Shown in pieces: positions 1 through 7,204 of a stretch of 64,000 bases of DNA. Under the pieces are notes generated by a model. That model was given only the letters and a program-made list of their open reading frames with translations, searched no databases and was not told the origin of the DNA. The DNA comes from Flavobacteriales bacterium. GTDB taxonomy: Bacteria > Bacteroidota > Bacteroidia > Flavobacteriales_F > PHOS-HE28. The position numbers and the translations under genes are program-made. The first letter of the stretch is position 1. The number at the start of each line of letters is the position of its first letter. The stretch spans positions 62,001 through 126,000 of the forward strand of contig JADZAC010000039.1 of assembly GCA_020852835.1 (NCBI GenBank). The letters run 5' to 3'.

Positions 1-319
1 CGGCGCGGACGAGCTGGCCGTCATCCACCTTGGCGGGGTCGTAGGTCACCTTGGCATGGCCCGTTTCCGAGCCGTCGGTATACTCCACCTCCGCTTGTGT
101 AACGCCCGGCACTTTGGCCAATGCGCCCTTGATCATGTTGCCGCACATCATCGAACAGCTCATGCCCCCGATGGTCAGGTCGGCCGTGGCCATGGGTTCC
201 CCGGTGCTGATCACCACCTCCACCTCCGTACGGTCTGCCACTGCTCCGCCGTTATCCGATGAAGGGCCATGGCTGCAGGCGAAGAGCAGCAGCACGGAAA
301 GAAGGGGCAACTTGTTCAT
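1..319 (-). CDS. Lipoprotein with heavy-metal-associated (HMA) domain, partial
   Basis: The gene runs off the left edge of the window, so its C-terminus is missing. The protein starts with a lipoprotein signal ending in the lipobox LFAC (Cys at residue 15), so it should be anchored to a membrane on the outside of the cytoplasm. From about residue 46 an HMA fold begins, with the metal-site motif GMSCSMMC at residues 52-59. HMA domains bind soft metals such as copper, and a lipid-anchored version suggests periplasmic metal capture or sensing. The metal is not known from sequence. The ATG at 319 lies just downstream of a TACATTTG promoter box. Confidence 0.85.
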   Translation of the reverse strand, partial: MNKLPLLSVLLLFACSHGPSSDNGGAVADRTEVEVVISTGEPMATADLTIGGMSCSMMCGNMIKGALAKVPGVTQAEVEYTDGSETGHAKVTYDPAKVDDGQLVRA

Positions 320-337
320 GATCAGTCGGACTTGGTA

Positions 338-345
338 CAAATGTA
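338..345 (-). promoter_or_regulatory. Bacteroidota -7 box (TACATTTG) for the HMA lipoprotein
   Basis: Exact match to the TAnnTTTG pattern on the minus strand, ending 18 nt before the ATG at 319. Confidence 0.6.
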
Positions 346-439
346 GTGATCGGTCCGCCATATGCCGCAGCTAACTCAGGGCCAACGCATCGTAATTCAA
401 CTGTCAATGGAAACCGCTGGTAGTCCTAAGGTTGTGAAT

Positions 440-512
440 GGCCCTTCGGCTCCGCCCAAGGCAGTACTCGTAGATCTATCCTAAACACTGCCCTGTGCGG
501 AGCCGAAGGGCC
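440..512. repeat. Inverted repeat with the GGCCCTTCGGCTCCGC motif
   Basis: Arms at 440-464 and 488-512 match at 23 of 25 positions in inverted orientation. They sit in the 309-base gap between the divergent HMA and EamA genes, where nothing else is recognised apart from promoter boxes. The core GCGGAGCCGAAGGGC recurs twice near 29.2 kb, so this is a dispersed repeat family rather than a gene-specific terminator. Confidence 0.75.
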
Positions 513-605
513 AACACCAGCTAACATCGGTGGTGGCTCTGCATGTTGCACAGCTCCAACAAGCCGGTTCAACTGCGGTCATTTTAATGCGGTTGCCCTT
601 GCAGC

Positions 606-613
606 TACCTTCG
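606..613 (+). promoter_or_regulatory. -7 box (TACCTTCG) for the EamA permease
   Basis: TAnnTTCG variant ending 15 nt before the ATG at 629. It lies downstream of the earlier in-frame GTG at 530, which argues for the shorter gene model. Confidence 0.6.
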
Positions 614-628
614 CCCGCGCATCGCAGG

Positions 629-1537
629 ATGGACAATGGCAGCGGAAACGGGCGGTTGAAGTGGCTGCTGCTGGCGGTGCTCTCGCTGGTCTGGGGCAGT
701 TCCTTCATCCTGATGAAGCGCGGGCTGTTCCAGGGCGGCGCCCCGGCGCTTTCGCCCATGCAGCTGGCCAGCGCGCGCCTGTTCATCGCCTGGTTGGTGC
801 TGCTGCCGCTGCTCTTCCGCCACGCACACTGGTTCATCGGCCATTGGAAACCCCTGCTGGGCACGGCACTGCTGGGCAACGGCATCCCCGCGTTCCTGTT
901 CGCCCTGGCGCAAAGCCGTATCGACAGCTCCCTGGCGGGCATGCTCAACAGCCTCTCGCCGCTGTTCACCCTGCTGGTGGGCGTGCTGCTGTTCGGGGTG
1001 CGCTTCCGCGCGGCCAACTTCCTCGGCGTGCTGCTGGGCCTGGCGGGGGCCTTGGGCACCATCGCCTTCCGGCAGGGCGGCGGGGCTGCGGCCTGGAGCG
1101 TGTACGCCATCCTGCCCATCGTGGGCGCGGTGTGCTACGGGTTCAGCGGCAACATTGTGAAGCACGGCCTTTACATGGTGCCCGCCACGGCCATCTCCGT
1201 GCTGGCCATCAGCATCGTGGGGCCGTTGGGCCTCGTGGGCATTTTCGCATCGGACCTGCCGCACACCTTGGCCACGGTGCCGCATGCTTGGAGGGCCTTG
1301 GGCTTTGTGGCCATCCTGGCGGCGTTCGGCACGGGCATGTCGCTCATCCTCTGGAACCAGTTGATCAAGCTCACCTCGGCCGTGTGGGCGGCCTCCGTCA
1401 CCTACCTCATGCCCGTGGTGGCCATCGGCTGGGGCCTGTTCGATGGCGAAAGCGTGGCCCCGATGCAATTGGCCATGGTGGGCCTGATCCTGCTGGGCGT
1501 GTACTTGGTGAACAAGGGCACCTCGGCAGCGGGCTGA
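629..1537 (+). CDS. EamA/DMT-family permease
   Basis: A 302-residue inner-membrane transporter of the drug/metabolite transporter superfamily, with about ten hydrophobic segments arranged as two EamA repeats. The first begins near WLLLAVLSLVWGSSFILMK, a characteristic first helix of the family. Substrates of EamA proteins vary widely (amino acids, nucleotides, small metabolites), and none can be assigned here. The ORF track starts at a GTG at 530, but that adds 33 non-hydrophobic residues and would include the promoter box, so the ATG at 629 is preferred. No operon partner is apparent. Confidence 0.85.
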   Translation: MDNGSGNGRLKWLLLAVLSLVWGSSFILMKRGLFQGGAPALSPMQLASARLFIAWLVLLPLLFRHAHWFIGHWKPLLGTALLGNGIPAFLFALAQSRIDSSLAGMLNSLSPLFTLLVGVLLFGVRFRAANFLGVLLGLAGALGTIAFRQGGGAAAWSVYAILPIVGAVCYGFSGNIVKHGLYMVPATAISVLAISIVGPLGLVGIFASDLPHTLATVPHAWRALGFVAILAAFGTGMSLILWNQLIKLTSAVWAASVTYLMPVVAIGWGLFDGESVAPMQLAMVGLILLGVYLVNKGTSAAG

Positions 1538-1582
1538 AGGCGCGCGAAGCATACGAGGTGGCGGGGGAAGGTCACGCGAAGG

Positions 1583-1660
1583 CGCGAAGCCGCGAAGGTT
1601 CCATCCAGGGAAAGTGGGGTAATTCACGCGAATCAAGGAGTACTCCTTCGCGGCTTCGCG
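1583..1660. repeat. Inverted repeat CGCGAAGCCGCGAAGG
   Basis: Two perfect 16-base inverted arms at 1583-1598 and 1645-1660, in the 172-base gap between the EamA gene and the glycosyltransferase. Neighbouring GCGAAGG-type units repeat the theme. It could form a stem after the EamA gene, but no T-run follows, so an intergenic repeat is more likely than a terminator. Confidence 0.65.
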
Positions 1661-1694
1661 AGATGCATCGTAACCTCGCGTGATCTGTTCATCC

Positions 1695-1702
1695 CATCTT
1701 TG
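1695..1702 (+). promoter_or_regulatory. -7-like box (CATCTTTG) for the GT2 gene
   Basis: One mismatch to TAnnTTTG, ending 7 nt before the ATG at 1710. It leaves almost no room for a 5' leader. Confidence 0.45.
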
Positions 1703-1709
1703 CCCTCCC

Positions 1710-2456
1710 ATGTACCAAGGCAAAAAGGTCGTTGTGGTGCTCCCCGCCTACAAGGCCCAGCACACCCTGAAGCAGACCTACGACGAGATCCCCCTCGACA
1801 TCGTGGATGAGGTGGTGCTCGTGGACGACAAAAGCCCCGACAACACCGTGGAAGAGGCCAAGCGCATCGGCATCCGCCACATCGTGGTGCATGAGGTGAA
1901 CAAGGGTTACGGCGGCAACCAGAAAAGCTGCTACGACAAGGCCCTGGAGCTGGGCGCCGACATCGTGGTGATGCTGCACCCCGACTACCAGTACACCCCC
2001 AAGCTCATCACGGCCATGGTGGCGGTGATCGGTGATGGCGTATACCCCGTGGTCTTCGGCTCGCGCATCCTGGGCGGCGGTGCCCTCAAGGGCGGCATGC
2101 CCCTGTACAAGTACGTGGCCAACCGCCTGCTCACCCTTACCCAGAACCTGCTGATGGGTGAGAAGCTAAGTGAGTACCACACCGGCTACCGCGCGTACAG
2201 CGCCGAGGTGCTGCGCAAGTGCGAATACCACCGCTGCTCGGATGATTTCGTCTTCGATAACCAGATGATCGGCCAGATCTTCTGGAACCGCTTCGCCATT
2301 GCGGAGGTCACTTGCCCCACCAAGTATTTCGATGAGGCCAGCAGCATCAATTTCAGCCGTAGCATGAAGTACGGCTTCGGCGTGCTGCACGTGAGCTGGA
2401 GGTACTTCCTGGCGCGTACGGGACTGATGGGGTGGGAGCTGCTGGGCAAACGCTGA
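1710..2456 (+). CDS. Family 2 glycosyltransferase (dolichol-phosphate mannosyltransferase-like)
   Basis: A 248-residue soluble GT-A glycosyltransferase. The N-terminus KKVVVVLPAYKAQHTL is the nucleotide-sugar-binding strand of family 2 enzymes, and VVLVDDKSPD follows with its acidic pair. The metal-binding acidic motif is probably in the VVMLHPDYQY segment near residue 90. No C-terminal membrane helices are present, so it resembles the catalytic part of DPM1-type enzymes that transfer a sugar to a polyprenyl phosphate. The ORF track starts at a GTG at 1680; the ATG at 1710 follows a promoter-like box and begins directly with the conserved fold. Confidence 0.85.
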   Translation: MYQGKKVVVVLPAYKAQHTLKQTYDEIPLDIVDEVVLVDDKSPDNTVEEAKRIGIRHIVVHEVNKGYGGNQKSCYDKALELGADIVVMLHPDYQYTPKLITAMVAVIGDGVYPVVFGSRILGGGALKGGMPLYKYVANRLLTLTQNLLMGEKLSEYHTGYRAYSAEVLRKCEYHRCSDDFVFDNQMIGQIFWNRFAIAEVTCPTKYFDEASSINFSRSMKYGFGVLHVSWRYFLARTGLMGWELLGKR

Positions 2457-2560
2457 GCGGGCCGCCGAGCGGCTTACCGGGAAGGAGACTATCAACCATT
2501 TCAAAAAACCGGGCGACATTAAAAAGCAAAATCAGTAGGACTAACAAAAAACTAACAAAA

Positions 2561-2883
2561 ATGAAATTCACAACAATTTATTTAGGGGAAAATAAAATAG
2601 AATTGTTCAACTCTCTGCTTGGGAAAGAAACTGTTAAAGTAAATGATGAAATGGTATCTTCCAAGTTTTCTATAACGGGAACCGAGCACTTGTTTAGTAT
2701 AAAAGAACAGGGCAACGAATAAAATGTAAATTAGTTACGGGATTTGGACTTAATGGAGTGGTTTTCGACTTATATAAGAACAATGAGCCAGTTATAGAAT
2801 CGCCAAAGAATGGATGCTTAACTATATTTCTAATAATTTTCGTAATAGCATTTTTAATTGGTGTGATTGAAATAATATTTTAA
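2561..2883 (+). pseudogene. Frameshifted AT-rich gene for a small membrane protein
   Basis: The frame from ATG 2561 reads MKFTTIYLGENKIELFNSLLG and stops at 2722. A second frame, offset by one base, continues with KCKLVTGFGLNGVVFDLY and ends at 2883 in a hydrophobic tail (CLTIFLIIFVIAFLIGVIEI). Together they look like one protein of about 107 residues, with an extracytoplasmic or cytosolic beta-rich part and a C-terminal membrane helix, broken by a single-base indel near 2700-2720. The stretch is far richer in A and T than its neighbours, and its codon use differs, which suggests acquisition from a low-GC relative. The family is not recognised. A sequencing error in a homopolymer cannot be excluded. 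Confidence 0.6.
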
Positions 2884-2999
2884 TGATTTAAAAAGTAAAA
2901 GAACTGGCCGTCAAAGAACCTGCTCATAACAAACGAAACGGCAACAGAGCGGTTGTAGTACTTCTATTGAACCGACTCTCGCCCAACTCTCGCTCGCGT

Positions 3000-3130
3000 T
3001 TGTAACGCGGGCGTTTAATTCCGGTCGTTTGCAACGACCATCCCTGAACCACTTCCGCTGGCCACCTGCGCCTGTTGAATATGCGCTGCAAGCACGCCTG
3101 GACCTTCCCCCGCGTTGCAAATGCGGGGGA
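3000..3130. repeat. 131-bp dispersed repeat, copy 1 (inverted copy at 22120-22250)
   Basis: Base-for-base alignable without gaps, in reverse orientation, to 22120-22250, with only a handful of mismatches. It contains two hairpins: GGTCGTTTGCAACGACC at 3023-3039, and a stem of CCCCCGC with GCGGGGG at 3107-3129. It encodes nothing credible. It lies between the AT-rich pseudogene and recX, and nothing else is seen in that gap. Best read as a small non-autonomous (REP- or MITE-like) element. Confidence 0.8.
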
Positions 3131-3162
3131 AGAAGGTGCGAAGGATCCTCGGCAACAAAAGA

Positions 3163-3618
3163 TCAGTGCGTGCTGTCCATCACCCTCTCCACCTGCTCCC
3201 TCCCGAACCCCTTCCCCACAAAATACCGGATCACCTTTTCGCGACGGATGTAGCCATCGGTCTCCTGGGTGCGCTCCCAGCGCCTGGCCACGGCGTTGCG
3301 CAGTTGTGCTGTTTCCTCTTCGGCATCTATGGCCTTCAAGCCTGAGGCGATGCAGCTTGCCGAAACGCCTTTGACCTTCAACGCCAGCTCGATCTTCCTG
3401 CGGCCCCAGCCTTTCTGGCGGCTCTTGCTTACGGCGAAGTGCTCCGCGAAGCGCGCCTCGTTGAGGAAGCCTTCACCGATGAGCTGCGCGATGGTCTGCT
3501 CCACCTCTTCCTTGTGCCCGCCCGAGGCGTAGAGCTTTTCACGCACTTCCTGCTGGCAGCGCTCCTGGCGGGCGCACCAGGCTCGGGCTTTGTGAAGGAC
3601 GGTGTTCGCGGAACACAT
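3163..3618 (-). CDS. recX: RecX family regulator of RecA
   Basis: A 151-residue protein of tandem three-helix repeats, as in RecX, which binds RecA filaments and modulates recombination. Recognisable segments are ARAWCARQERCQQEVREKL at the N-terminus and IGEGFLNEARFAEHFAVSKS, the RecX core. Length matches the family (about 150-160). The ORF track offers an earlier ATG at 3651, but a TAGGTTCG promoter box at 3628-3635 lies between the two starts, so 3618 is preferred. The gene diverges from the MntA-like gene, and the two promoters share about 50 bases. RecA itself is not in the window. Confidence 0.88.
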   Translation of the reverse strand: MCSANTVLHKARAWCARQERCQQEVREKLYASGGHKEEVEQTIAQLIGEGFLNEARFAEHFAVSKSRQKGWGRRKIELALKVKGVSASCIASGLKAIDAEEETAQLRNAVARRWERTQETDGYIRREKVIRYFVGKGFGREQVERVMDSTH

Positions 3619-3627
3619 GGAAAGCCG

Positions 3628-3635
3628 CGAACCTA
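3628..3635 (-). promoter_or_regulatory. -7 box (TAGGTTCG) for recX
   Basis: TAnnTTCG match on the minus strand, ending 9 nt before the ATG at 3618. It decides the start of recX. Confidence 0.5.
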
Positions 3636-3655
3636 CAACAGCCAACTTCATCCCC

Positions 3656-3663
3656 TACCTTTG
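3656..3663 (+). promoter_or_regulatory. -7 box (TACCTTTG) for the MNT antitoxin gene
   Basis: Perfect TAnnTTTG ending only 4 nt before the ATG at 3668, so the transcript should be leaderless or nearly so. The ORF track start at 3602 lies upstream of this box and is therefore rejected. Confidence 0.65.
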
Positions 3664-3667
3664 CAAT

Positions 3668-3964
3668 ATGGCCATTGAGGAGCGCACCTTGGAACAGCTT
3701 CGCAGCTACTTCGCGGCGCAGCCGGTGAAGCAAGCCTTCCTGTTCGGCTCCTTCGCCCGTGGCGTTGCCGATGCGCAAAGTGATGTGGACATCCTGGTGG
3801 AACTGGACCACTCCAAGCCCATCGGCTTGCATTTCGTTCAAATGGGACTGGACTTGGAAGCACTGCTAGGTCGGCGCGTGGACCTCGTTACCATGAAGGG
3901 GCTAAGTCCGTACGTAAAAGCCTTTGTGGACGGGGACAAGCGACTGATCTATGCGCGCGCCTGA
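3668..3964 (+). CDS. mntA: MNT-domain nucleotidyltransferase (MntA-type antitoxin)
   Basis: A 98-residue minimal nucleotidyltransferase. The signature GS-x10-DxD is present as GSFARGVADAQSDVD, and a third acidic residue lies in RRVDLVTM. In MNT/HEPN toxin-antitoxin systems this enzyme neutralises the HEPN ribonuclease by adding AMP groups to its active-site tyrosine. The reading frame is intact. Its last 14 bases overlap the start of the HEPN gene, the usual arrangement. Because the partner has an internal stop codon, the antitoxin may now be an orphan. Confidence 0.88.
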   Translation: MAIEERTLEQLRSYFAAQPVKQAFLFGSFARGVADAQSDVDILVELDHSKPIGLHFVQMGLDLEALLGRRVDLVTMKGLSPYVKAFVDGDKRLIYARA

Positions 3965-4409
3965 GGCAGACCGGGTACGGCTGCTCCATATTCTGGATGC
4001 CATCCGGGAGCTGGAAGAACATGCCTCCATGGTAACGGAAGATGCCCTGGATCAAGACGCCATGCTTCGCTATGCCGTGGTGAAGCTTATTGAGGTGATC
4101 GGTTAAGCAGCCAACTTATTGACCAAGGAACTCCGACAAGCCCATCCGGCAGTACCTTGGAACTTGGTCATCGGCATGCGGAACCGATTGGTGCATGACT
4201 ACTTCCGGATTGATACCACTGTGGTAGCTGAAGTGGTGCGGATCCATATCCCTAAGCTCAAACCCCAGGTGGAGGCAATTCTTCAAGGAATACCGGGACA
4301 ACCGAAGGTTCCCGGCGGGCACAGCAAGCACGGGCTTGGCGAAGCAGCGCGGTCAACATGGTTGGAGGCATGGCCACGGTTGATCACAAATAGCGGAGGC
4401 AAAGGTTAG
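3951..4409 (+). pseudogene. hepT: HEPN-domain toxin (HepT-type) interrupted by an in-frame stop
   Basis: The frame from ATG 3951 encodes a HEPN helix bundle, reaches VVKLIEVIG, then meets TAA at 4104-4106. The same frame continues (AANLLTKELR) through the catalytic motif RNRLVHDY, an R-x4-H-x-Y site that cleaves RNA and carries the tyrosine modified by MntA. The codon at the break is normally glutamate (GEA), so one G-to-T change from GAA explains the stop. The fragment from 4119 in the ORF track is this downstream half. The toxin is probably dead, unless the stop is read through or translation restarts. The C-terminal 35 residues look non-native. Confidence 0.82.
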
Positions 4410-4412
4410 AAA

Positions 4413-4473
4413 TGTCCGATGTCTCATGTCCTATGCGGTACGTAGCCGCGCATAGGACATGAGACATCGGACA
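4413..4473. repeat. Perfect 25-bp inverted repeat (strong hairpin)
   Basis: Arms at 4413-4437 and 4449-4473 are exact reverse complements (outer sequence TGTCCGATGTCTCATG), with an 11-base loop. It occupies most of the gap between hepT and the convergent end of rng. No T-run follows on either strand, so it may end transcription only weakly. Perfect arms of this length also fit a mobile palindromic repeat. Confidence 0.8.
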
Positions 4474-4496
4474 AAGGCAGTATCTCTGAAGTTCCA

Positions 4497-6047
4497 CTAC
4501 ACCGCTACCTCCTTGCCCGCGCTATCGAAGACGTGGAACTCCAGGTATCGGCTGCTGCCTTGCGGCACCACCTTCACCCATTTCTTCCAGCGCCACCACC
4601 ATTTGTGCTGGATGCTGGGCAGGCCTTTGGTGAAGTAGGCCGCCACGAAGGGATGCACGTGCAGACAAAGCCCGCTCATGTTCTTTTCGCCGTGCAGGTA
4701 GTTGAGTCCGTTCTCGATCTCGTCCACGATGAGCACGGGGGCACTAACCTCGCCGGTGCCACCGCAGGTGGGGCAAGCCTCGCTGGTGTCGATCTCCGTT
4801 TCGGGCCGCACACGTTGGCGGGTGAGCTCGATCACGCCGAACTTGCTGGGCGGGAGCACGTTGTGCTTGGCCTTGTCATCCTCCATGGCGTCCTTGAGCG
4901 CCTTGTGGAGGGTGCGCCGGTTCTCCGGCTCATACAGGTCGATGAAGTCCACGCAGATGATGCCGCCCATGTCGCGCAGGCGTAGCAGGCGGGCCACCTC
5001 TTTGGCGGCCTCCACGTTGATGGCCAGTGCGTTGGTCTCCTGGTCGTTGCGCCCGCCCTTGCGGCTGCCGCTGTTCACGTCGATGACGTGCATGGCCTCC
5101 GTTTTCTCGATGATGAGGTAGGCGCCACTGGGCAGCAGTACCTGCCGGCCGAAGGCCTGCTTGATCTGCTTGTTGATGCCGAAGTTGTCGAAGATGTCCA
5201 GCTTGCCCTTGTAGAGCTTCACGATGCCCACGCGGTCCGGCGCCGTGCGTTCCAGGGTCTGGCGCACTTCCTCGTACACCAGGTCATCGTCCACGATAAT
5301 GCTGGTGAACTCCTTGTTGAGCACGTCGCGCAGCACGGCGCTGGTACGGTCCACTTCGCCGAGCACCTGCTTGGGCGGCATGGCACTGCGCAGGTTGTGG
5401 AACATCTGGTCCCAGCGGTGCAGCAGATGCTTCAGATCGGCCTCCAGGTCCTCGCTCCGCCGGCCTTCGGCATTGGTGCGGATGATGATGCCGAAGTTCT
5501 TCGGCCGGATCTCGTGCATAAGCGCCTTCAGGCGCTTGCGCTCGGTCTCGTCGGTAAGGCGGCTGCTGATGTGCACCCGGTTGGTGAAGGGCACCAGCAC
5601 CATGTAGCGCCCCGGCAGGGTGACCTCGGCGGTGAGGCGCGGGCCCTTGGTGCTGATGGGCTCCTTGGCGATCTGCACCAGGATGCTCTGGCTGGCGCTG
5701 AGCACATCGGGCAGCTTGCCCTCCTTCTCAATGTCCGGTTCCAGCTTCCAGTCGGCCAACAAGGAGGACTTCACCGTGCCGGCTACGGCTCCTTTGGCGA
5801 ACTTGAAACTGTTGCGGTACTGCGGCCCCAGGTCGTAGTAGTGCAGGAAGGCATCCTTCTCATGGCCCACGTCCACGAAGGCGGCATTGAGGCCGGGGGC
5901 CACCTTGCGCACTTTGGCCAGGTAGATGTCGCCCACGGCAAAGCCCCGCTCGGTGCGTTCGCGGTGCAGCTCCATGAGGAGCTTGTCGCGCACGACGGCG
6001 ATGGCCACTTCGCTCCCTTGGGAGCGGATGATCAGATCTACGCTCAC
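4497..6047 (-). CDS. rng: Ribonuclease G/E family protein
   Basis: A 516-residue endoribonuclease of the RNase E/G family, acting in rRNA maturation and mRNA decay. An S1-like RNA-binding region is at the N-terminus (FAVGDIYLAKVRKVAPGLNA, near residue 45). The catalytic DNase-I-like region contains the metal-site segment MHVIDVNSGS and, later, GGIICVDFIDL. The zinc-link motif CPTCGG lies near residue 430. The ORF track begins at a TTG at 6083; the GTG at 6047, giving VSVDLIIRS, matches where the conserved sequence starts. It lies downstream of HU, the TPR gene and the 31-residue gene on the same strand. Confidence 0.9.
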   Translation of the reverse strand: MSVDLIIRSQGSEVAIAVVRDKLLMELHRERTERGFAVGDIYLAKVRKVAPGLNAAFVDVGHEKDAFLHYYDLGPQYRNSFKFAKGAVAGTVKSSLLADWKLEPDIEKEGKLPDVLSASQSILVQIAKEPISTKGPRLTAEVTLPGRYMVLVPFTNRVHISSRLTDETERKRLKALMHEIRPKNFGIIIRTNAEGRRSEDLEADLKHLLHRWDQMFHNLRSAMPPKQVLGEVDRTSAVLRDVLNKEFTSIIVDDDLVYEEVRQTLERTAPDRVGIVKLYKGKLDIFDNFGINKQIKQAFGRQVLLPSGAYLIIEKTEAMHVIDVNSGSRKGGRNDQETNALAINVEAAKEVARLLRLRDMGGIICVDFIDLYEPENRRTLHKALKDAMEDDKAKHNVLPPSKFGVIELTRQRVRPETEIDTSEACPTCGGTGEVSAPVLIVDEIENGLNYLHGEKNMSGLCLHVHPFVAAYFTKGLPSIQHKWWWRWKKWVKVVPQGSSRYLEFHVFDSAGKEVAV

Positions 6048-6147
6048 GGGAAAAAGGGTAAGGTTGCGCGCCTCGCGACGCAAAATGCCCGAACGGCGCC
6101 CCGCGTCCCGCCAGGGGCGGAACGGGGGCAGACCGGGCGATCAACGC

Positions 6148-6243
6148 CTACCGGTTCTTCTTCTTGTGGCGGTTCTTGCGCAAACGTTTCTTGCGCTTGT
6201 GGGTGGCCATTTTATGGCGCTTCCGCTTCTTTCCGCAGGGCAT
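6148..6243 (-). CDS. Small basic AURKAIP1/COX24-like protein, probable ribosomal component
   Basis: A 31-residue, lysine- and arginine-rich protein, MPCGKKRKRHKMATHKRKK and onward, too short for the ORF track. Nearly identical small proteins are conserved across Bacteroidota and annotated as AURKAIP1/COX24-domain proteins. The composition and conservation are those of a ribosomal protein, and a small Bacteroidota-specific ribosomal protein of this type has been described (from memory, not checked). It sits between the TPR gene and rng, three bases after the TPR stop, so it is probably co-transcribed with HU. Confidence 0.8.
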   Translation of the reverse strand: MPCGKKRKRHKMATHKRKKRLRKNRHKKKNR

Positions 6244-6246
6244 GGT

Positions 6247-6828
6247 TCAATGGTTAGGCTTGTTCTTGATGTCTTGGATGTACCGGTCCGCCCCGTTGAT
6301 CAGGGCTGTGTCGGTCACCAATGTCTTGTATTTTTCCAGCACTGCCACGGCCTTCTCCAGGCTGTCCAGTGTTCCGTAGGCCTGGCCCAGGTAGGCATAG
6401 GCATCGGGGTAGTTCTTGGGGTCCAAGGCAATGACCTGCTTGAGGCGCACCATCGCCTTGTCGTACTGGCCGCTCTGCCAGCTCAACAGGGCCATGTGGT
6501 ATTGCGCCTCCACGTTCTCCGGGCGGCTGTCGGCCAGGTCCCTCAGTTTGGTGATGGCCGCCATGGGGGCTTGGCCGTGCGCCATGGCTTCGTGAAGCTC
6601 GGCAAGAATGGCGTTCACTTCCGGGTCTTTGCTGGTGGGCGCGTCGCCATGCTCGTGGCCGGCCCCTTGGGCCTGAGGCGTGGAGCCGCTGTTGGGGTCT
6701 TCACTGACCCTTGCCGAGGCCGCGTTCTTTTCCACCTGCCCCGAAGGTGTGCGGGGCGCCAGCCACAGGAGCACCACCACCAGTATGGCGGCGGCGATCA
6801 TGATCCAATGCTGGCGCTTCAGATCCAT
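6247..6828 (-). CDS. Membrane-anchored TPR protein
   Basis: A 193-residue protein with an N-terminal membrane anchor (residues 8-24, WIMIAAAILVVVLLWLA), a linker rich in Ser, Gly and His, and about three tetratricopeptide repeats from residue 70 on (for example AQYHMALLSWQSGQYDKAM). TPRs are protein-binding scaffolds; the partner is unknown. Its start overlaps the HU stop (TGATG), so translation is probably coupled. The order HU, TPR protein, small basic protein, RNase G suggests a housekeeping operon. Confidence 0.8.
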   Translation of the reverse strand: MDLKRQHWIMIAAAILVVVLLWLAPRTPSGQVEKNAASARVSEDPNSGSTPQAQGAGHEHGDAPTSKDPEVNAILAELHEAMAHGQAPMAAITKLRDLADSRPENVEAQYHMALLSWQSGQYDKAMVRLKQVIALDPKNYPDAYAYLGQAYGTLDSLEKAVAVLEKYKTLVTDTALINGADRYIQDIKNKPNH

Positions 6829-7121
6829 CAGGCCGGTTTCTTGCTGGCGTTCTTCACCTTGTCCACGAAGACATCCGCCGGCTTGAAGAAGGGGATGTTG
6901 TGCGCGGGAATGATGATGGTGGTGTTGTTCTTCAGGATACGCCCCGTTTTTTGTGCGCGGTGCTTCACCAGGAAGCTGCCGAACCCGCGCAGGTGCACGT
7001 CCTCGCCGGCTTCCAAACTGTCTTTTACCTGCACCATGAACGCTTCAACGGTGTTCAACACCACCTCACGCTCGATGCCCGTTTTGCTGCTGATGGCAAC
7101 CACCAGTTCCGCCTTGGTCAT
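6828..7121 (-). CDS. HU family DNA-binding protein
   Basis: A 97-residue histone-like protein. It has the HU/IHF N-terminal helices (TKAELVVAISSKTGIEREVV) and the core GEDVHLRGFGSFLVKHRA. The DNA-contact arm reads IIIPAHNIPFFKPADVF, where canonical HU has the A-x-NP-x-T-G-x3-x2-IPA segment; the loop here is KTGRILKNNTTI. It would bend and compact DNA as a dimer. It is the first gene of the minus-strand operon, with a TATCTTCG box upstream. Confidence 0.92.
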   Translation of the reverse strand: MTKAELVVAISSKTGIEREVVLNTVEAFMVQVKDSLEAGEDVHLRGFGSFLVKHRAQKTGRILKNNTTIIIPAHNIPFFKPADVFVDKVKNASKKPA

Positions 7122-7147
7122 GTCCCGATCTTCGTTTTTTGGGGGTG

Positions 7148-7155
7148 CGAAGATA
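7148..7155 (-). promoter_or_regulatory. -7 box (TATCTTCG) for the HU operon
   Basis: Ends 26 nt before the HU start at 7121, within the 83-base divergent region shared with mutY. Confidence 0.6.
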
Positions 7156-7189
7156 GTGTTTTCCTTGATCTGCCGACCCGATCATTGCG

Positions 7190-7197
7190 CATCTTTG
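7190..7197 (+). promoter_or_regulatory. -7-like box (CATCTTTG) for mutY
   Basis: Ends 7 nt before the mutY ATG at 7205. A TTG at 7164-7166 lies about 23 bases upstream, a plausible -33 element. Confidence 0.5.
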
Positions 7198-7204
7198 TCC
7201 CTGT

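Noticed and set aside
3075-3374. Plus-strand ORF MNMRCKHAWTFPRVA...
   Set aside because: The start is the 131-bp repeat (the same peptide appears at the inverted copy), and the remainder is antisense to recX.
5088-6257. 389-residue plus-strand ORF opposite rng
   Set aside because: Antisense to RNase G, whose catalytic motifs are intact; no family resemblance.
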